DNA from: Chitinophaga niastensis
GTDB taxonomy: Bacteria > Bacteroidota > Bacteroidia > Chitinophagales > Chitinophagaceae
Direction of reading: 5' to 3'
NCBI RefSeq assembly: GCF_003014755.1
Contig: NZ_PYAW01000001.1
Location: 434,001-498,000, forward strand
Length of the DNA: 64,000 nucleotides
A program made the position numbers and the translations under genes. The notes beneath the pieces are model-generated. The model did no database searches and was not told the origin of the DNA. It was given only the letters and a program-made list of their open reading frames with translations. Below, piece by piece: positions 27,200-36,894 of this stretch (position 1 is the first letter of the stretch; each line of letters begins with the position of its first letter).

Positions 27200-29608
27200 T
27201 TACTCGGACCTTAATGCATTGACCGGGTTGCTCCATGCTGCCCGGATTGTTTTTACACTTATAGTTGCCAGCGCCAATATGGCCATCACAGCGCCACCAA
27301 TAGCGAATATCCACCAACTCATAGCTGTACGGTAAACAAATGACTCCAGCCAGTGATGGATAACCCACCAGGATAACGGTATCGCCAATACGAAGGCAAT
27401 AACTACCAGCTTCATGAAATCCAGGGTTAGCAAACTTACCATTTGCCAAACGGTAGCACCCAATACTTTACGGATACCTATTTCGCGGGTACGCTGATTA
27501 GTAGTGAAAATTACCAGTCCTAATAAACCCAAGGCACTGATAAAAAAAGCAAGACCAGCACACCAGTTTAATAACCGTGCGGTTTGTTGTTCACTAGTGT
27601 AGAGATTTTCAATGGTTTTGTCCAGAAATTCATACTTGAATTCATCCCTGGGATACACCTCTTTCCAGGCCTTTTCAATTTTGGTGATGGCATGACTCCA
27701 TACCATACCACCTTTGCCCGGATTGCGCAAAAGCACGTGCATAATGCGGTGCTGCTCAGCGGCTGAACTGGTAAGCGCCATAGCGGGTATTTCTGTATGC
27801 ACACTACGGGTATTAAAATCACTCACCACGCCTACTACCGGATGGTTGTTAATGATCACCCCCAGTATGCCCCGTGGATCCTTAAACCCGAAGGCTTTCG
27901 TGGCCTTTTCATTCAGCACCCATTCTGAGACGGTATCGCTTTTCTTCAGATTCCTTCCGGCTAATATTTTAAGCTGGTAAACTTGTACATAAGCAGTATC
28001 ACCATAGCGCATTTCCACATTTTGCGCGATCTCCTTTTTACCATCTTTATAAATAAAAATATTGGACATAGATCCGTCCATTGCTGGTGTTTGTCCTCCC
28101 ATACTCACCATGGCCACTTCCGGAATAGTCCTGATCTTTTCTTGCAGGGTATTACGGAGATTATATTGCACATTGTAATAAGGTGTTGCCACTGTAATAA
28201 TGGCGTCTTTCCTGAAACCCATATCCTTATTGAGTGAATAATGGATCTGCTTACTTACTATCAGCGTGGCAATGATAAAAAACTGCGCTACCATAAACTG
28301 CGATATCGTCAGCGTTTTACGCAGCCATACTTTGCCACCTGCCGCATTAATTTGTCCTTTTAATACTGCCACCGGCTGAAAGCGTGCCAGTACCAACGCC
28401 GGATAAATACCAGCCAACAATGTAACTACGATGGACAGTCCCAATAAAAACAACAGTACCGGCCATGTATATAATGTTGTGTCAGATAAGCCATCCGGCA
28501 AAAATGATTTAAAAAACATCAGCAACAAAGGTGCTACCATCAAGGCTGTAAGTGATGCAAGCAGGGTAAGCATAAATGTTTCGCCGAGAAATTGCAACAT
28601 CAACTGCTGAAACGTACCACCCATTGATTTACGGATACCGGTTTCCCGGGCCCTGCGCGATGCCTGTGCAGTAGTAAGATTAATAAAGTTGATACCCGCC
28701 AATACCAGCAACGCCAGGGCCACCAGACTAAGGGCATATAACTGTTTTAGATCAGCATGATTGATATAATCAGGGTAATCTGTATTGAAATGTATATCGC
28801 TGAAAGGTTGCAGCTGCATAACAGTGCGGGAATTACCTTCACCCTTATGTTGATTCCCGAGCATGGACAACTGCGCGGTTACCTTAGCCATATCCACGGT
28901 GGACTTCAGTTTCACCAGCAATTGGGTGGAGGAACTGATATTATCCCATCCGCTTGATACATAATATTGTTTTAATCCACTGCCATACACAGTGGCTATG
29001 GACACAAACTCATTAAACTTAAAATCAGAATTCCCCTGCAGATCGGATACCACACCGGAAACGGTGGTATGAATAGAATCATCATACACGATTTCTTTTC
29101 CTATTACATCTAATGGCGACAATCCGGGGAAATAAGTGTGGGCACGGCTTTCTGTTAACACCACCGTAAATGGCTGCTGCAAAGATGTTTGAGGAGAGCC
29201 TGATAACCACTTATACTGAATCAGGCTGAAATAATCTTTATCTGCGTAAATAATAACTTCTTTACTTCTAAACTCTTTCCCTGCAATAGCTATTCTATTA
29301 GTAATATCATTTATAAAAAACGGCGCCGCCGTTTCCACTGCCGGAATATTTTCCCTCATGGCAGCTGCCACTGGTACTGATACACCAGCACTCCTCACAC
29401 TATCGCCTGTAAAATAAATATGAGAAACTACCCGGTAAATACGATCGCTGTCTTTATGAAATTTATCAAAACTGTTTTCATAATGCACCATTAAATACAC
29501 CACCAGTGCAGCGTTGATACCCACCGCCAATCCCATGATATTGATCAGGGAAAATGCTTTGTTGCGCCAAATGTTTCTAAAAGAAACCAGCAGGTAATTT
29601 TTAAACAT
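27200..29608 (-). CDS. FtsX/MacB-type ABC permease 5
   Basis: The protein has 802 residues from the ATG at 29608 and belongs to the double-FtsX Bacteroidota permeases. It has an N-terminal helix (FSLINIMGLAVGINAALVVY), a large periplasmic MacB-core domain, a first three-helix FtsX block starting after TGIRKSMGGTFQQLMLQF, a second periplasmic domain, and a second FtsX block after REIGIRKVLGATVWQMV. It ends NPVNALRSE. The longer frame to 29812 would overlap the neighbouring gene, and MFKNYLLVSFRN is the family's usual start. It probably works with the ATPases and adaptors of this operon; the substrate is unknown. Confidence 0.92.
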   Translation of the reverse strand: MFKNYLLVSFRNIWRNKAFSLINIMGLAVGINAALVVYLMVHYENSFDKFHKDSDRIYRVVSHIYFTGDSVRSAGVSVPVAAAMRENIPAVETAAPFFINDITNRIAIAGKEFRSKEVIIYADKDYFSLIQYKWLSGSPQTSLQQPFTVVLTESRAHTYFPGLSPLDVIGKEIVYDDSIHTTVSGVVSDLQGNSDFKFNEFVSIATVYGSGLKQYYVSSGWDNISSSTQLLVKLKSTVDMAKVTAQLSMLGNQHKGEGNSRTVMQLQPFSDIHFNTDYPDYINHADLKQLYALSLVALALLVLAGINFINLTTAQASRRARETGIRKSMGGTFQQLMLQFLGETFMLTLLASLTALMVAPLLLMFFKSFLPDGLSDTTLYTWPVLLFLLGLSIVVTLLAGIYPALVLARFQPVAVLKGQINAAGGKVWLRKTLTISQFMVAQFFIIATLIVSKQIHYSLNKDMGFRKDAIITVATPYYNVQYNLRNTLQEKIRTIPEVAMVSMGGQTPAMDGSMSNIFIYKDGKKEIAQNVEMRYGDTAYVQVYQLKILAGRNLKKSDTVSEWVLNEKATKAFGFKDPRGILGVIINNHPVVGVVSDFNTRSVHTEIPAMALTSSAAEQHRIMHVLLRNPGKGGMVWSHAITKIEKAWKEVYPRDEFKYEFLDKTIENLYTSEQQTARLLNWCAGLAFFISALGLLGLVIFTTNQRTREIGIRKVLGATVWQMVSLLTLDFMKLVVIAFVLAIPLSWWVIHHWLESFVYRTAMSWWIFAIGGAVMAILALATISVKTIRAAWSNPVNALRSE

Positions 29609-29619
29609 AATATAAGAAT

Positions 29620-32016
29620 TTATTCTGAGCGCAGACTCTTTATAGGGTTCATCAATGCAGCTTTTACCGATTGCAAACTCACCGTCAGTAAAGCAATAAA
29701 TATGGCGATTGCACCAGCTGCCAAAAAGATCCATATACTCAGGACTGCGTGATAAGCAAATCCTTCCAGCCAATAATGCATGGCATACCAGGCCAATGGA
29801 GATGCGATACAAAGTGAGAGGATAACAAGTTTCATGAAATCCTTTGATAAAAGCGCTACCACACTGCTAACGGAGGCGCCCATTATTTTTCTGATACCAA
29901 TTTCCTTTGTACGCTGTTGCGCAGTAAAAGTTGCCAGGCCTAATAATCCCAGACAGGATACCAGGATAATCACCGTGGAAAAAGTGGATAAAATTGCACT
30001 GGTTCTATATTCTGCTTTATATAGTCCATCAAACTCTTCATTCAGAAAATGATATTCAAATGGTACACCCGGAAGATAATCTTTCCAGATCTTTTCTACA
30101 CCGGCTATTACTGGCTGTTCATTGTTGCCGCTGGTTTTTATAAGTATCTCACCAAACCAGTCATACTCCGGAAAAACAATAATAGGTTCAATTTTGCTTT
30201 TCATGGAGGCGAAATGAAAGTCCTTCATCACTCCCTTTACAGGCCCTGTGCGGCCATTCATGCTCAATCGTTTTCCGATAGCCGTTTCAGCTGTCCAACC
30301 CAGGTGTTTCACAGCTGTTTCATTTAAGTAGAAATGATATACACGTTTATCATCTTCCTTTAAAACATCCTGAATATCAGCACCTGTTAAATCTTCTCCT
30401 GAGGCTAACGTTATGCCCATAGTTTTGATATAATCTTTTTCTACAGGGATAGCAGTAATATTCATGTTATAACCGGCTGGTTTACCTTCAACGTAACTCA
30501 GCCCATAACCACCACCAACTGCCACCGGCGAATCGTAGGAAGCACTGACCAACTGTACGCCTGATTGTTGCAATAACTTACTTTTAAAGTCTTCCAGCTT
30601 CTTTGGGTTAAGCTTCTCCCCATCCAACACCAGCACCTGTGAGCGATCCAGTCCCAGTTTTTTATGCTGAATATAAAACAGTTGCCTTCCAACTACCAGG
30701 GTGCAAATAATAAAAAACACAGATGCCGCAAACTGAAAAACAACCAACGTTTTACGTATACCTCCGCCGGTAGTTTTGTTCAGCGCTCCCTTCAAAACCT
30801 GCACCGGGCGAAATCCTGACAGAAATAAAGCCGGGTAAGTAGCCGCAAAAAAAGTAGTGCATAAAAATATACCAATCAATAAAATACCCAGTCGATAACC
30901 GTTATACCGGCCTACCTCCAGGTTAGTATTCGCCAGGTTATTAAACGCCGGTAATAATATAAGTGCCAGCGCAATGCCGGTAACCATGGCCGCAAAAGTA
31001 ATGAGTGTGGATTCTGCGATAAATTGCCAGAACAATTGTCCACGCTGTGCCCCTAAAGCTTTGCGCACACCAATTTCCCGGCTTCTGTCGGAAGAACGGG
31101 CAGTAGCCAGGTTCATAAAGTTGATACAGGCAATCAGCAACAGTAATATCGCAACAATAGTGAGGATATAATTATAGTGGATATCACCACCGGCTTCTGT
31201 TGAATGGCTGGCAATGGAAGACAGATGAATACCTGTTACCGGCTCAGGAACAAAGTCAAAAGTAACACCGGCCGGGGCTGCTCCCCCTATTTGATCCCTG
31301 ATCAGGCTTTTTATCCTGTTGTGCAAACCAGGAATAGTGGCATTATCTGCCAACTGCACATACGTATAATAGTTGGGGGCATTCCAGTTATCTTTCTTAC
31401 CCATAGATGCATAGCTCGCCACAAACTGAAATTTCAGGTGTGTGTTGGAAGGCACATCTGCCGCTACACCTGTTATCAGGAAATCTTTATCGTTATTAAT
31501 TTTTATTGTTTTACCTACAACATCAGTAGTACCAAAGTATTTTTTTGCCATACCAGCCGTCAGCACCACCATATCCGGTCCACTGAGTACAGTAGCGGCA
31601 TTCCCCGACAGTAAAGGGAAAGAAAACATCTGAAAAAATGCTGCATCGGCATAAATGAAACGTTTCTCATTCATCACTTTATCTCCATTCTTCACGGTAG
31701 CGCCTTGCGGGTACACGCGGGTCATCGCCTTTACTTCCGGAAAATCCTTCATAGCAGGCCCCAAAGCACTTGGATTCATTGCCACATGCGCTACCGGCTG
31801 GTCTTTTTCTCCATAATCCATGCGTATGCGGTACAGCTGCGCTGCATGCTCATGAAATTTATCGTATGTCCATTCATTTTGCAGATATAGGGCCAGCAGG
31901 ATAAAGCTGGCAATACCTACGGCCAGTCCGGATATATTGATAGCAGTATAAAGCTTGCGTTTCACAAGATTTCTGGCAGCCGTTTTCAGGTAGTTTTGCC
32001 ACATATGAGATTCCAT
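29620..32016 (-). CDS. FtsX/MacB-type ABC permease 4
   Basis: This 798-residue paralogue has the same two-halved plan: N-terminal helix (YTAINISGLAVGIASFILLAL), MacB-core periplasmic domain with TYDKFHEHAAQLYRI, first FtsX block after REIGVRKALGAQRGQLFWQF, and second block after KEIGIRKIMGASVSSVVALL. It ends NPIKSLRSE. A second start at M5 (32004) aligns better with the sister proteins, which begin directly with the x-x-N-Y-L-K pattern. It follows permease 3 by 12 bp, so the two are co-transcribed. Confidence 0.92.
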   Translation of the reverse strand: MESHMWQNYLKTAARNLVKRKLYTAINISGLAVGIASFILLALYLQNEWTYDKFHEHAAQLYRIRMDYGEKDQPVAHVAMNPSALGPAMKDFPEVKAMTRVYPQGATVKNGDKVMNEKRFIYADAAFFQMFSFPLLSGNAATVLSGPDMVVLTAGMAKKYFGTTDVVGKTIKINNDKDFLITGVAADVPSNTHLKFQFVASYASMGKKDNWNAPNYYTYVQLADNATIPGLHNRIKSLIRDQIGGAAPAGVTFDFVPEPVTGIHLSSIASHSTEAGGDIHYNYILTIVAILLLLIACINFMNLATARSSDRSREIGVRKALGAQRGQLFWQFIAESTLITFAAMVTGIALALILLPAFNNLANTNLEVGRYNGYRLGILLIGIFLCTTFFAATYPALFLSGFRPVQVLKGALNKTTGGGIRKTLVVFQFAASVFFIICTLVVGRQLFYIQHKKLGLDRSQVLVLDGEKLNPKKLEDFKSKLLQQSGVQLVSASYDSPVAVGGGYGLSYVEGKPAGYNMNITAIPVEKDYIKTMGITLASGEDLTGADIQDVLKEDDKRVYHFYLNETAVKHLGWTAETAIGKRLSMNGRTGPVKGVMKDFHFASMKSKIEPIIVFPEYDWFGEILIKTSGNNEQPVIAGVEKIWKDYLPGVPFEYHFLNEEFDGLYKAEYRTSAILSTFSTVIILVSCLGLLGLATFTAQQRTKEIGIRKIMGASVSSVVALLSKDFMKLVILSLCIASPLAWYAMHYWLEGFAYHAVLSIWIFLAAGAIAIFIALLTVSLQSVKAALMNPIKSLRSE

Positions 32017-32028
32017 TTTTTAAATTCA

Positions 32029-34416
32029 TTATTCCCTGTTCAAACTATTTACCGGATTGGCTAATGCAGCTTTTATTGATTGCAGGCTGATTGTTACAAA
32101 AGCGATACATATGGCTAATACACCTGCTATTACAAACACCCACCAATGTATATTAACACGAAACTCAAAGCCCTGCAACCAGCGGTGCATAAAATACCAG
32201 GCAACAGGAGAAGCGATTACTACCGCTACCAACACCAACCGGAGAAAGTCTTTGGAAAGCAGCAACACAATACCACTTACAGAGGCACCCAATACCTTTC
32301 GAACACCAATTTCCTTTTGACGATGTGCCATTACCAGTACAGCAATAGCAAATAAACCCATACAGGAAATGATGATCGCCAACAACGCGCCACTCATAAA
32401 GATCTTTGAAAACCGTTGTTCGTGCCGGTACATCCGTTGTGTATTTTCATCCAGGAAGGAAGCATCGTGTTCCGCCAGGGGATTAATTCTACGCCAGGTT
32501 TGCTGGATTTTCTTTAAAGCATTAACAGGATTATTTGTTTGCACTTTTATAAAAATATACCCCAGTGAAGATGCGTCTTTCATTGTCATTACCAGTGGAT
32601 CAATTTTCTTACGCAATGACTCAAAATGATAATCCTTAACTACACCAATAACATGCAGTGGCACCTTATCATTCATCATCAGCTCCACGCCTATCGGATC
32701 CTTTTCTCCCAGCTGCTTTGCCATCAATTCATTTATAACAACAGCAGTACTATCTGTTCCGTAGTTGCGGGAAAAATCCCGTCCGGCAACTATTTTCAGG
32801 TCTAACGTTTTCGCATAATCGTAATCTACTATAATATTCTGCGTAGAAACCGGCCGGCCTTTATAATCAAAACCACGGGTCCAGTTTCCGGAAGAACCAT
32901 CTTTACCCAAACCAAGATTGAGCATACTGCCGGTAACACTCTGTACTTCCGGCAATTGCGCTAAACTATTGCGCATAGCGGCTAAAGCGTTAGACGGCGC
33001 ATTATCAATTGGTATGCTGATCACCTGTATGGCATTATAACCTAACGATGCCGACTGTATGAAATTAAGTTGCTGCCAGATGATAGTGGTACAACTAATT
33101 AATACGATAGCTACTACAAACTGTACTACAATCAGCCCGTTGCGCATTGTGCTGCTCTTACTTAATCCCAGCTTGCCTTTCAGTACCTGTACAATATTCA
33201 AACGTGCTACTTTCCAGGCGGGATAACCTCCTGCCAATAGGGTAATAGTTAAGAAAGCAGTGAGTGCTCCCAGTAGCAGCCACGGATTATGAAACAGGCT
33301 CAGGGCTACATCATGACCAAAAACACGGTTATAATAAGGCAATACCAGAACAGTGAATACAATACTTAATAAAAAGGAAAAGAAACACAGGAGAAAGGCC
33401 TCACTCCAAAACTGAATCATCAACTGGCTATCCATAGCGCCCAATGACTTTCTCAGTCCGATTTCGCTACTACGGCCAAATGCTCTTGCGATGGAGAGAT
33501 TTATAAAGTTGATACAGGCAATTCCGATGATCATAGTTGCCAGTATTACCATCAGCCAGGGATAGAACTGGTTTAAGCCACTATAGTAGCTGCTGTCGGG
33601 GTTCAGGTGGGTATCTTTTAACCCAATGGTTTTAATCACCAATGTGCCTTCGTCTTTTTTGATATCGGTGAGTTTCTCTACATAATACTTATGCACAATG
33701 GGTATTACACTGCGCTCAAACAACGCCCCGGTAACAGCTGGATCTAATTGTACGAACAAAGGATAACTCGCAGCATCCCATTTACCTTTGATTTCTACGT
33801 AATCCGGTGCATTTTCAAAGCGGGTAAGCAAATCAAACTGCAGGCCTGAATTATCAGGTACATTAGCAGCTACAGCGCTTACTATCAAAGGCTGCCATTT
33901 GCCGCCCAGGTTTACTTCTATTGTTTTACCAACCGGCTCTTCCTGCTTAAATAAAGAGGCTGCCGTTTTTTGCGTAATGATCACCTGGTTTAGTTGCTGC
34001 AAGGCGTCTTGCTTATTACCTGCTACCAGCGGAAATGTAAACATCTGCAAAAAATCTGCATCTACCATTTGTGCTTCCAGGTAATAATGATTAGCACCGT
34101 ATCTCACAGGCATATTCACTTCTCCAATACGGGTAGTACGCACCACGCCAGGTACTTCCTTTTTAAGGGTAGCTGCCAGGGGTTCAACCATGCTGGTACC
34201 TTTCTTAGTATGAAAGCTTCCATGTTCTTCCGTCATCAACTGGTATATCTGATTACCATTTTCATGGAAATTATCGTAGGTCCATTCCCGATAGGCTGTA
34301 AGCGACAGCAGCAATGCCACGCAAAGCGCCGTGCTCATACCCAGTATGTTAACTGTAGCAAACACCTTTTGCTTACGCAAATTTCTCCATGCAATTTTCA
34401 GATAACTTGTTAACAT
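32029..34416 (-). CDS. FtsX/MacB-type ABC permease 3
   Basis: This 795-residue paralogue begins MLTSYLKIAWRNLRKQKVFA. It has the N-terminal helix VNILGMSTALCVALLLSL, the MacB-core signature TYDNFHENGNQIYQL, a first FtsX block after SEIGLRKSLGAMDSQLMIQF and a second after KEIGVRKVLGASVSGIVLLL. It ends NPVNSLNRE. Gaps are 81 bp to permease 2 and 12 bp to permease 4. Divergence between the five permeases is high outside the EIG-RK-GA motifs, so the duplications look old. Confidence 0.92.
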   Translation of the reverse strand: MLTSYLKIAWRNLRKQKVFATVNILGMSTALCVALLLSLTAYREWTYDNFHENGNQIYQLMTEEHGSFHTKKGTSMVEPLAATLKKEVPGVVRTTRIGEVNMPVRYGANHYYLEAQMVDADFLQMFTFPLVAGNKQDALQQLNQVIITQKTAASLFKQEEPVGKTIEVNLGGKWQPLIVSAVAANVPDNSGLQFDLLTRFENAPDYVEIKGKWDAASYPLFVQLDPAVTGALFERSVIPIVHKYYVEKLTDIKKDEGTLVIKTIGLKDTHLNPDSSYYSGLNQFYPWLMVILATMIIGIACINFINLSIARAFGRSSEIGLRKSLGAMDSQLMIQFWSEAFLLCFFSFLLSIVFTVLVLPYYNRVFGHDVALSLFHNPWLLLGALTAFLTITLLAGGYPAWKVARLNIVQVLKGKLGLSKSSTMRNGLIVVQFVVAIVLISCTTIIWQQLNFIQSASLGYNAIQVISIPIDNAPSNALAAMRNSLAQLPEVQSVTGSMLNLGLGKDGSSGNWTRGFDYKGRPVSTQNIIVDYDYAKTLDLKIVAGRDFSRNYGTDSTAVVINELMAKQLGEKDPIGVELMMNDKVPLHVIGVVKDYHFESLRKKIDPLVMTMKDASSLGYIFIKVQTNNPVNALKKIQQTWRRINPLAEHDASFLDENTQRMYRHEQRFSKIFMSGALLAIIISCMGLFAIAVLVMAHRQKEIGVRKVLGASVSGIVLLLSKDFLRLVLVAVVIASPVAWYFMHRWLQGFEFRVNIHWWVFVIAGVLAICIAFVTISLQSIKAALANPVNSLNRE

Positions 34417-34497
34417 AGCGGTTTGTTTATCGTTTTATCATATACTTAAAAAGAAAGCAGGGCGCGTAGACACACACTCTGATTTGCTGTTCACTTG

Positions 34498-36888
34498 TTA
34501 TTCTACTCGTAATGTTGTTACCGGATTCCTGGTGGCAGCTCTTATTGTTTGTAATCCTATTGCCAGCAAAGCCGCTGTAATGGCCATGATAGCAGTTAAT
34601 ACAAACATCCATGGTTGCATATGTATGCGATAGGCAAATTGTTGCAACCATTGCTGCATCAGGTACCAGGCAAGCGGTGAGGCTATCACCAATGCTACAA
34701 CGACTAATCGCATAAAGTCTTTTGAAAGCAGCGCGGTGATTTGTATCACACTGGCACCCAGAATTTTCCGTACACCTATTTCGCGGGTGCGCTGCTCAGC
34801 CGAAAATGCCGCCAGTCCTAATAAGCCCAGCCCCGCAATTAAAACAGTAAGTGCTGTAAAGCCCCCGAAAATATTTGCCAATCTATCTTCCGCGGTATAC
34901 ATCTTCCCAAATGCATCATCTAAAAAAGAATATTTAAAAGGCGTTTGTGCATCATAGTTAGTATATGTTTTCCTGATCTGTTCAATCAATGAAGGGATAT
35001 TCTGACCCGGCGCGATCTTTACAAATAAACATCCTGCTGTATTAGTGCCCCATACAGGTGAATTGTCCTTTTCCACCGTTAATCCCAATGGCGCTATAGG
35101 TGAATGCAGGGATACAAAATGAAAGTTTTTTAATACCCCTATCACTTCCATATCCTTGTTTCCCAACTGTAAATGTTTACCTATCGGGGTCGGAGAAAGA
35201 TTATATTTTTCCACGGCTATTTCATTCAAAACAATTTTTCCTCCCATACCTAACTGCGACATATCCTGCGGTGGAATTTTCCACTGCAAACCCGCTATTT
35301 CCATCAGCTGCCGATCCACATTCAGCGAATACAAGGTCATAGCCGGCCTGTCTGCTTCCTCCGACACAAACCACATATCCATTCCATTAAACAGGGGATG
35401 GTGTGCCGTTCCTGTTTGCAATACTCCGTTCAATGAGGCCACCTGTTGGCGGAAAGCCTGGTAATGCGTACCCAGCGTACTCGCAAAAGGCACCATCAAT
35501 ACATTCTCCTTATTGATACCGGTAGCCGTATGTCTGAAAAAATACAACTGCCTGTTAATTACAATGCTACAGATAATGAGTACAGCTGCTGTGCCAAACT
35601 GCAATACAGTTAACACTTTTCTCACGGAAGCACCTCCGCTGACCGGACTCATTTTACCTGCTAAAACAGCTACAGGTTTATAACGTGAAAGAATAAACGA
35701 AGGATAACTACCGGCAACAATAATCGTTACCAGCAACAAGGCAACGTATATGAATATTACCATTGGATTATAGAGGAAACCGTTGTCTACCTTCAATTGC
35801 AGCAGGTTAAAAAACCATGGACGCAATGTTATACACAACACCACCGCCAAACAAAATGCCAGCAGTGCGTATAATGCAGACTCCACATAGAACTGCTGCG
35901 CAATACGTTTATGATCTGCGCCAAGTGCTTTCCGTATGCCTATCTCACGGGCACGGATAGTAGCCCTGGCCGTAGATAAGCTCATATAATTGATGAGGGC
36001 CATCAACAATATCAGGATAGCTACCATCGGAAAAAGTTTCAGATAACGCAGGTTAAAACCTGCCTGAAAATTTGCGCCCAGATGTATTTTGGCCAATGGG
36101 ACCAAAGAGATTAAGCCAGGATCTTTGTCCTGCGCAATCTGTAGATTGATATTTTTAGTTACGTTTTCTCTGTTGGCAGCATCATCCAGCTTTATATATA
36201 GCTTGAATGGTCCGCCAAAACCATGTGGATCTGTAGTAAACTGCCGTAAAGATTCAATACCGGGGATACTGGCCCCTGACATCAGAAAATCTGCTTGAAT
36301 GCTGGAGTTGGAAGGGGCATCCGCCATTACACCGGATACCTGGAAAGTATACTTACCGTTATAACGAATTTGTTTACCTACCGCATCTTCCTTTCCAAAA
36401 TATTTTGTTGCCATGGAGGAAGATATCACCATCATGAAAGGCTGTCGCAGCACTTCCGCGGGATCTCCTTCCAGTAAAGGGAAAGAGAAGAAACTGAAAT
36501 AATTGGCATCTACAAAATATGCTTCCGGTTCTGCATCTTTAATAGCAGGATGAGATACATTTTGCATGATGGCAGTTTCACCCAGCAGGCTGCCTATACG
36601 CATATAGCTTTTCACCGCAGCATTCTGCTGCTGTATAGCAGGACCATTAGCGTAATTGAACCGGTCAAACTGAATCGTATCATTCTGCATTTTAATCCGC
36701 TCCAGTAAGGAGAAGATCCGCGGTGCATCTTTATGAAACCTGTCATAACTCAACTCATGCGCCACATACAGCATGATCAGCATGCATACACAAAGTCCTG
36801 CTGCCAGGCCACCAATATTGATGACACTATACAGCTTCCGTTTGCTGAGATTACGCCAGGCTAATTTTATATAGTTGTAAAACAGCAT
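34498..36888 (-). CDS. FtsX/MacB-type ABC permease 2
   Basis: This 796-residue paralogue begins MLFYNYIKLAWRNLSKRKLY. It has an N-terminal helix (INIGGLAAGLCVCMLIMLY), the MacB-core signature SYDRFHKDAPRIFSL, the first FtsX block after REIGIRKALGADHKRIAQQF and the second after REIGVRKILGASVIQITALL. It ends NPVTTLRVE. Only 6 bp separate it from permease 1 upstream, consistent with one transcript. Confidence 0.92.
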   Translation of the reverse strand: MLFYNYIKLAWRNLSKRKLYSVINIGGLAAGLCVCMLIMLYVAHELSYDRFHKDAPRIFSLLERIKMQNDTIQFDRFNYANGPAIQQQNAAVKSYMRIGSLLGETAIMQNVSHPAIKDAEPEAYFVDANYFSFFSFPLLEGDPAEVLRQPFMMVISSSMATKYFGKEDAVGKQIRYNGKYTFQVSGVMADAPSNSSIQADFLMSGASIPGIESLRQFTTDPHGFGGPFKLYIKLDDAANRENVTKNINLQIAQDKDPGLISLVPLAKIHLGANFQAGFNLRYLKLFPMVAILILLMALINYMSLSTARATIRAREIGIRKALGADHKRIAQQFYVESALYALLAFCLAVVLCITLRPWFFNLLQLKVDNGFLYNPMVIFIYVALLLVTIIVAGSYPSFILSRYKPVAVLAGKMSPVSGGASVRKVLTVLQFGTAAVLIICSIVINRQLYFFRHTATGINKENVLMVPFASTLGTHYQAFRQQVASLNGVLQTGTAHHPLFNGMDMWFVSEEADRPAMTLYSLNVDRQLMEIAGLQWKIPPQDMSQLGMGGKIVLNEIAVEKYNLSPTPIGKHLQLGNKDMEVIGVLKNFHFVSLHSPIAPLGLTVEKDNSPVWGTNTAGCLFVKIAPGQNIPSLIEQIRKTYTNYDAQTPFKYSFLDDAFGKMYTAEDRLANIFGGFTALTVLIAGLGLLGLAAFSAEQRTREIGVRKILGASVIQITALLSKDFMRLVVVALVIASPLAWYLMQQWLQQFAYRIHMQPWMFVLTAIMAITAALLAIGLQTIRAATRNPVTTLRVE

Positions 36889-36894
36889 ATTCTT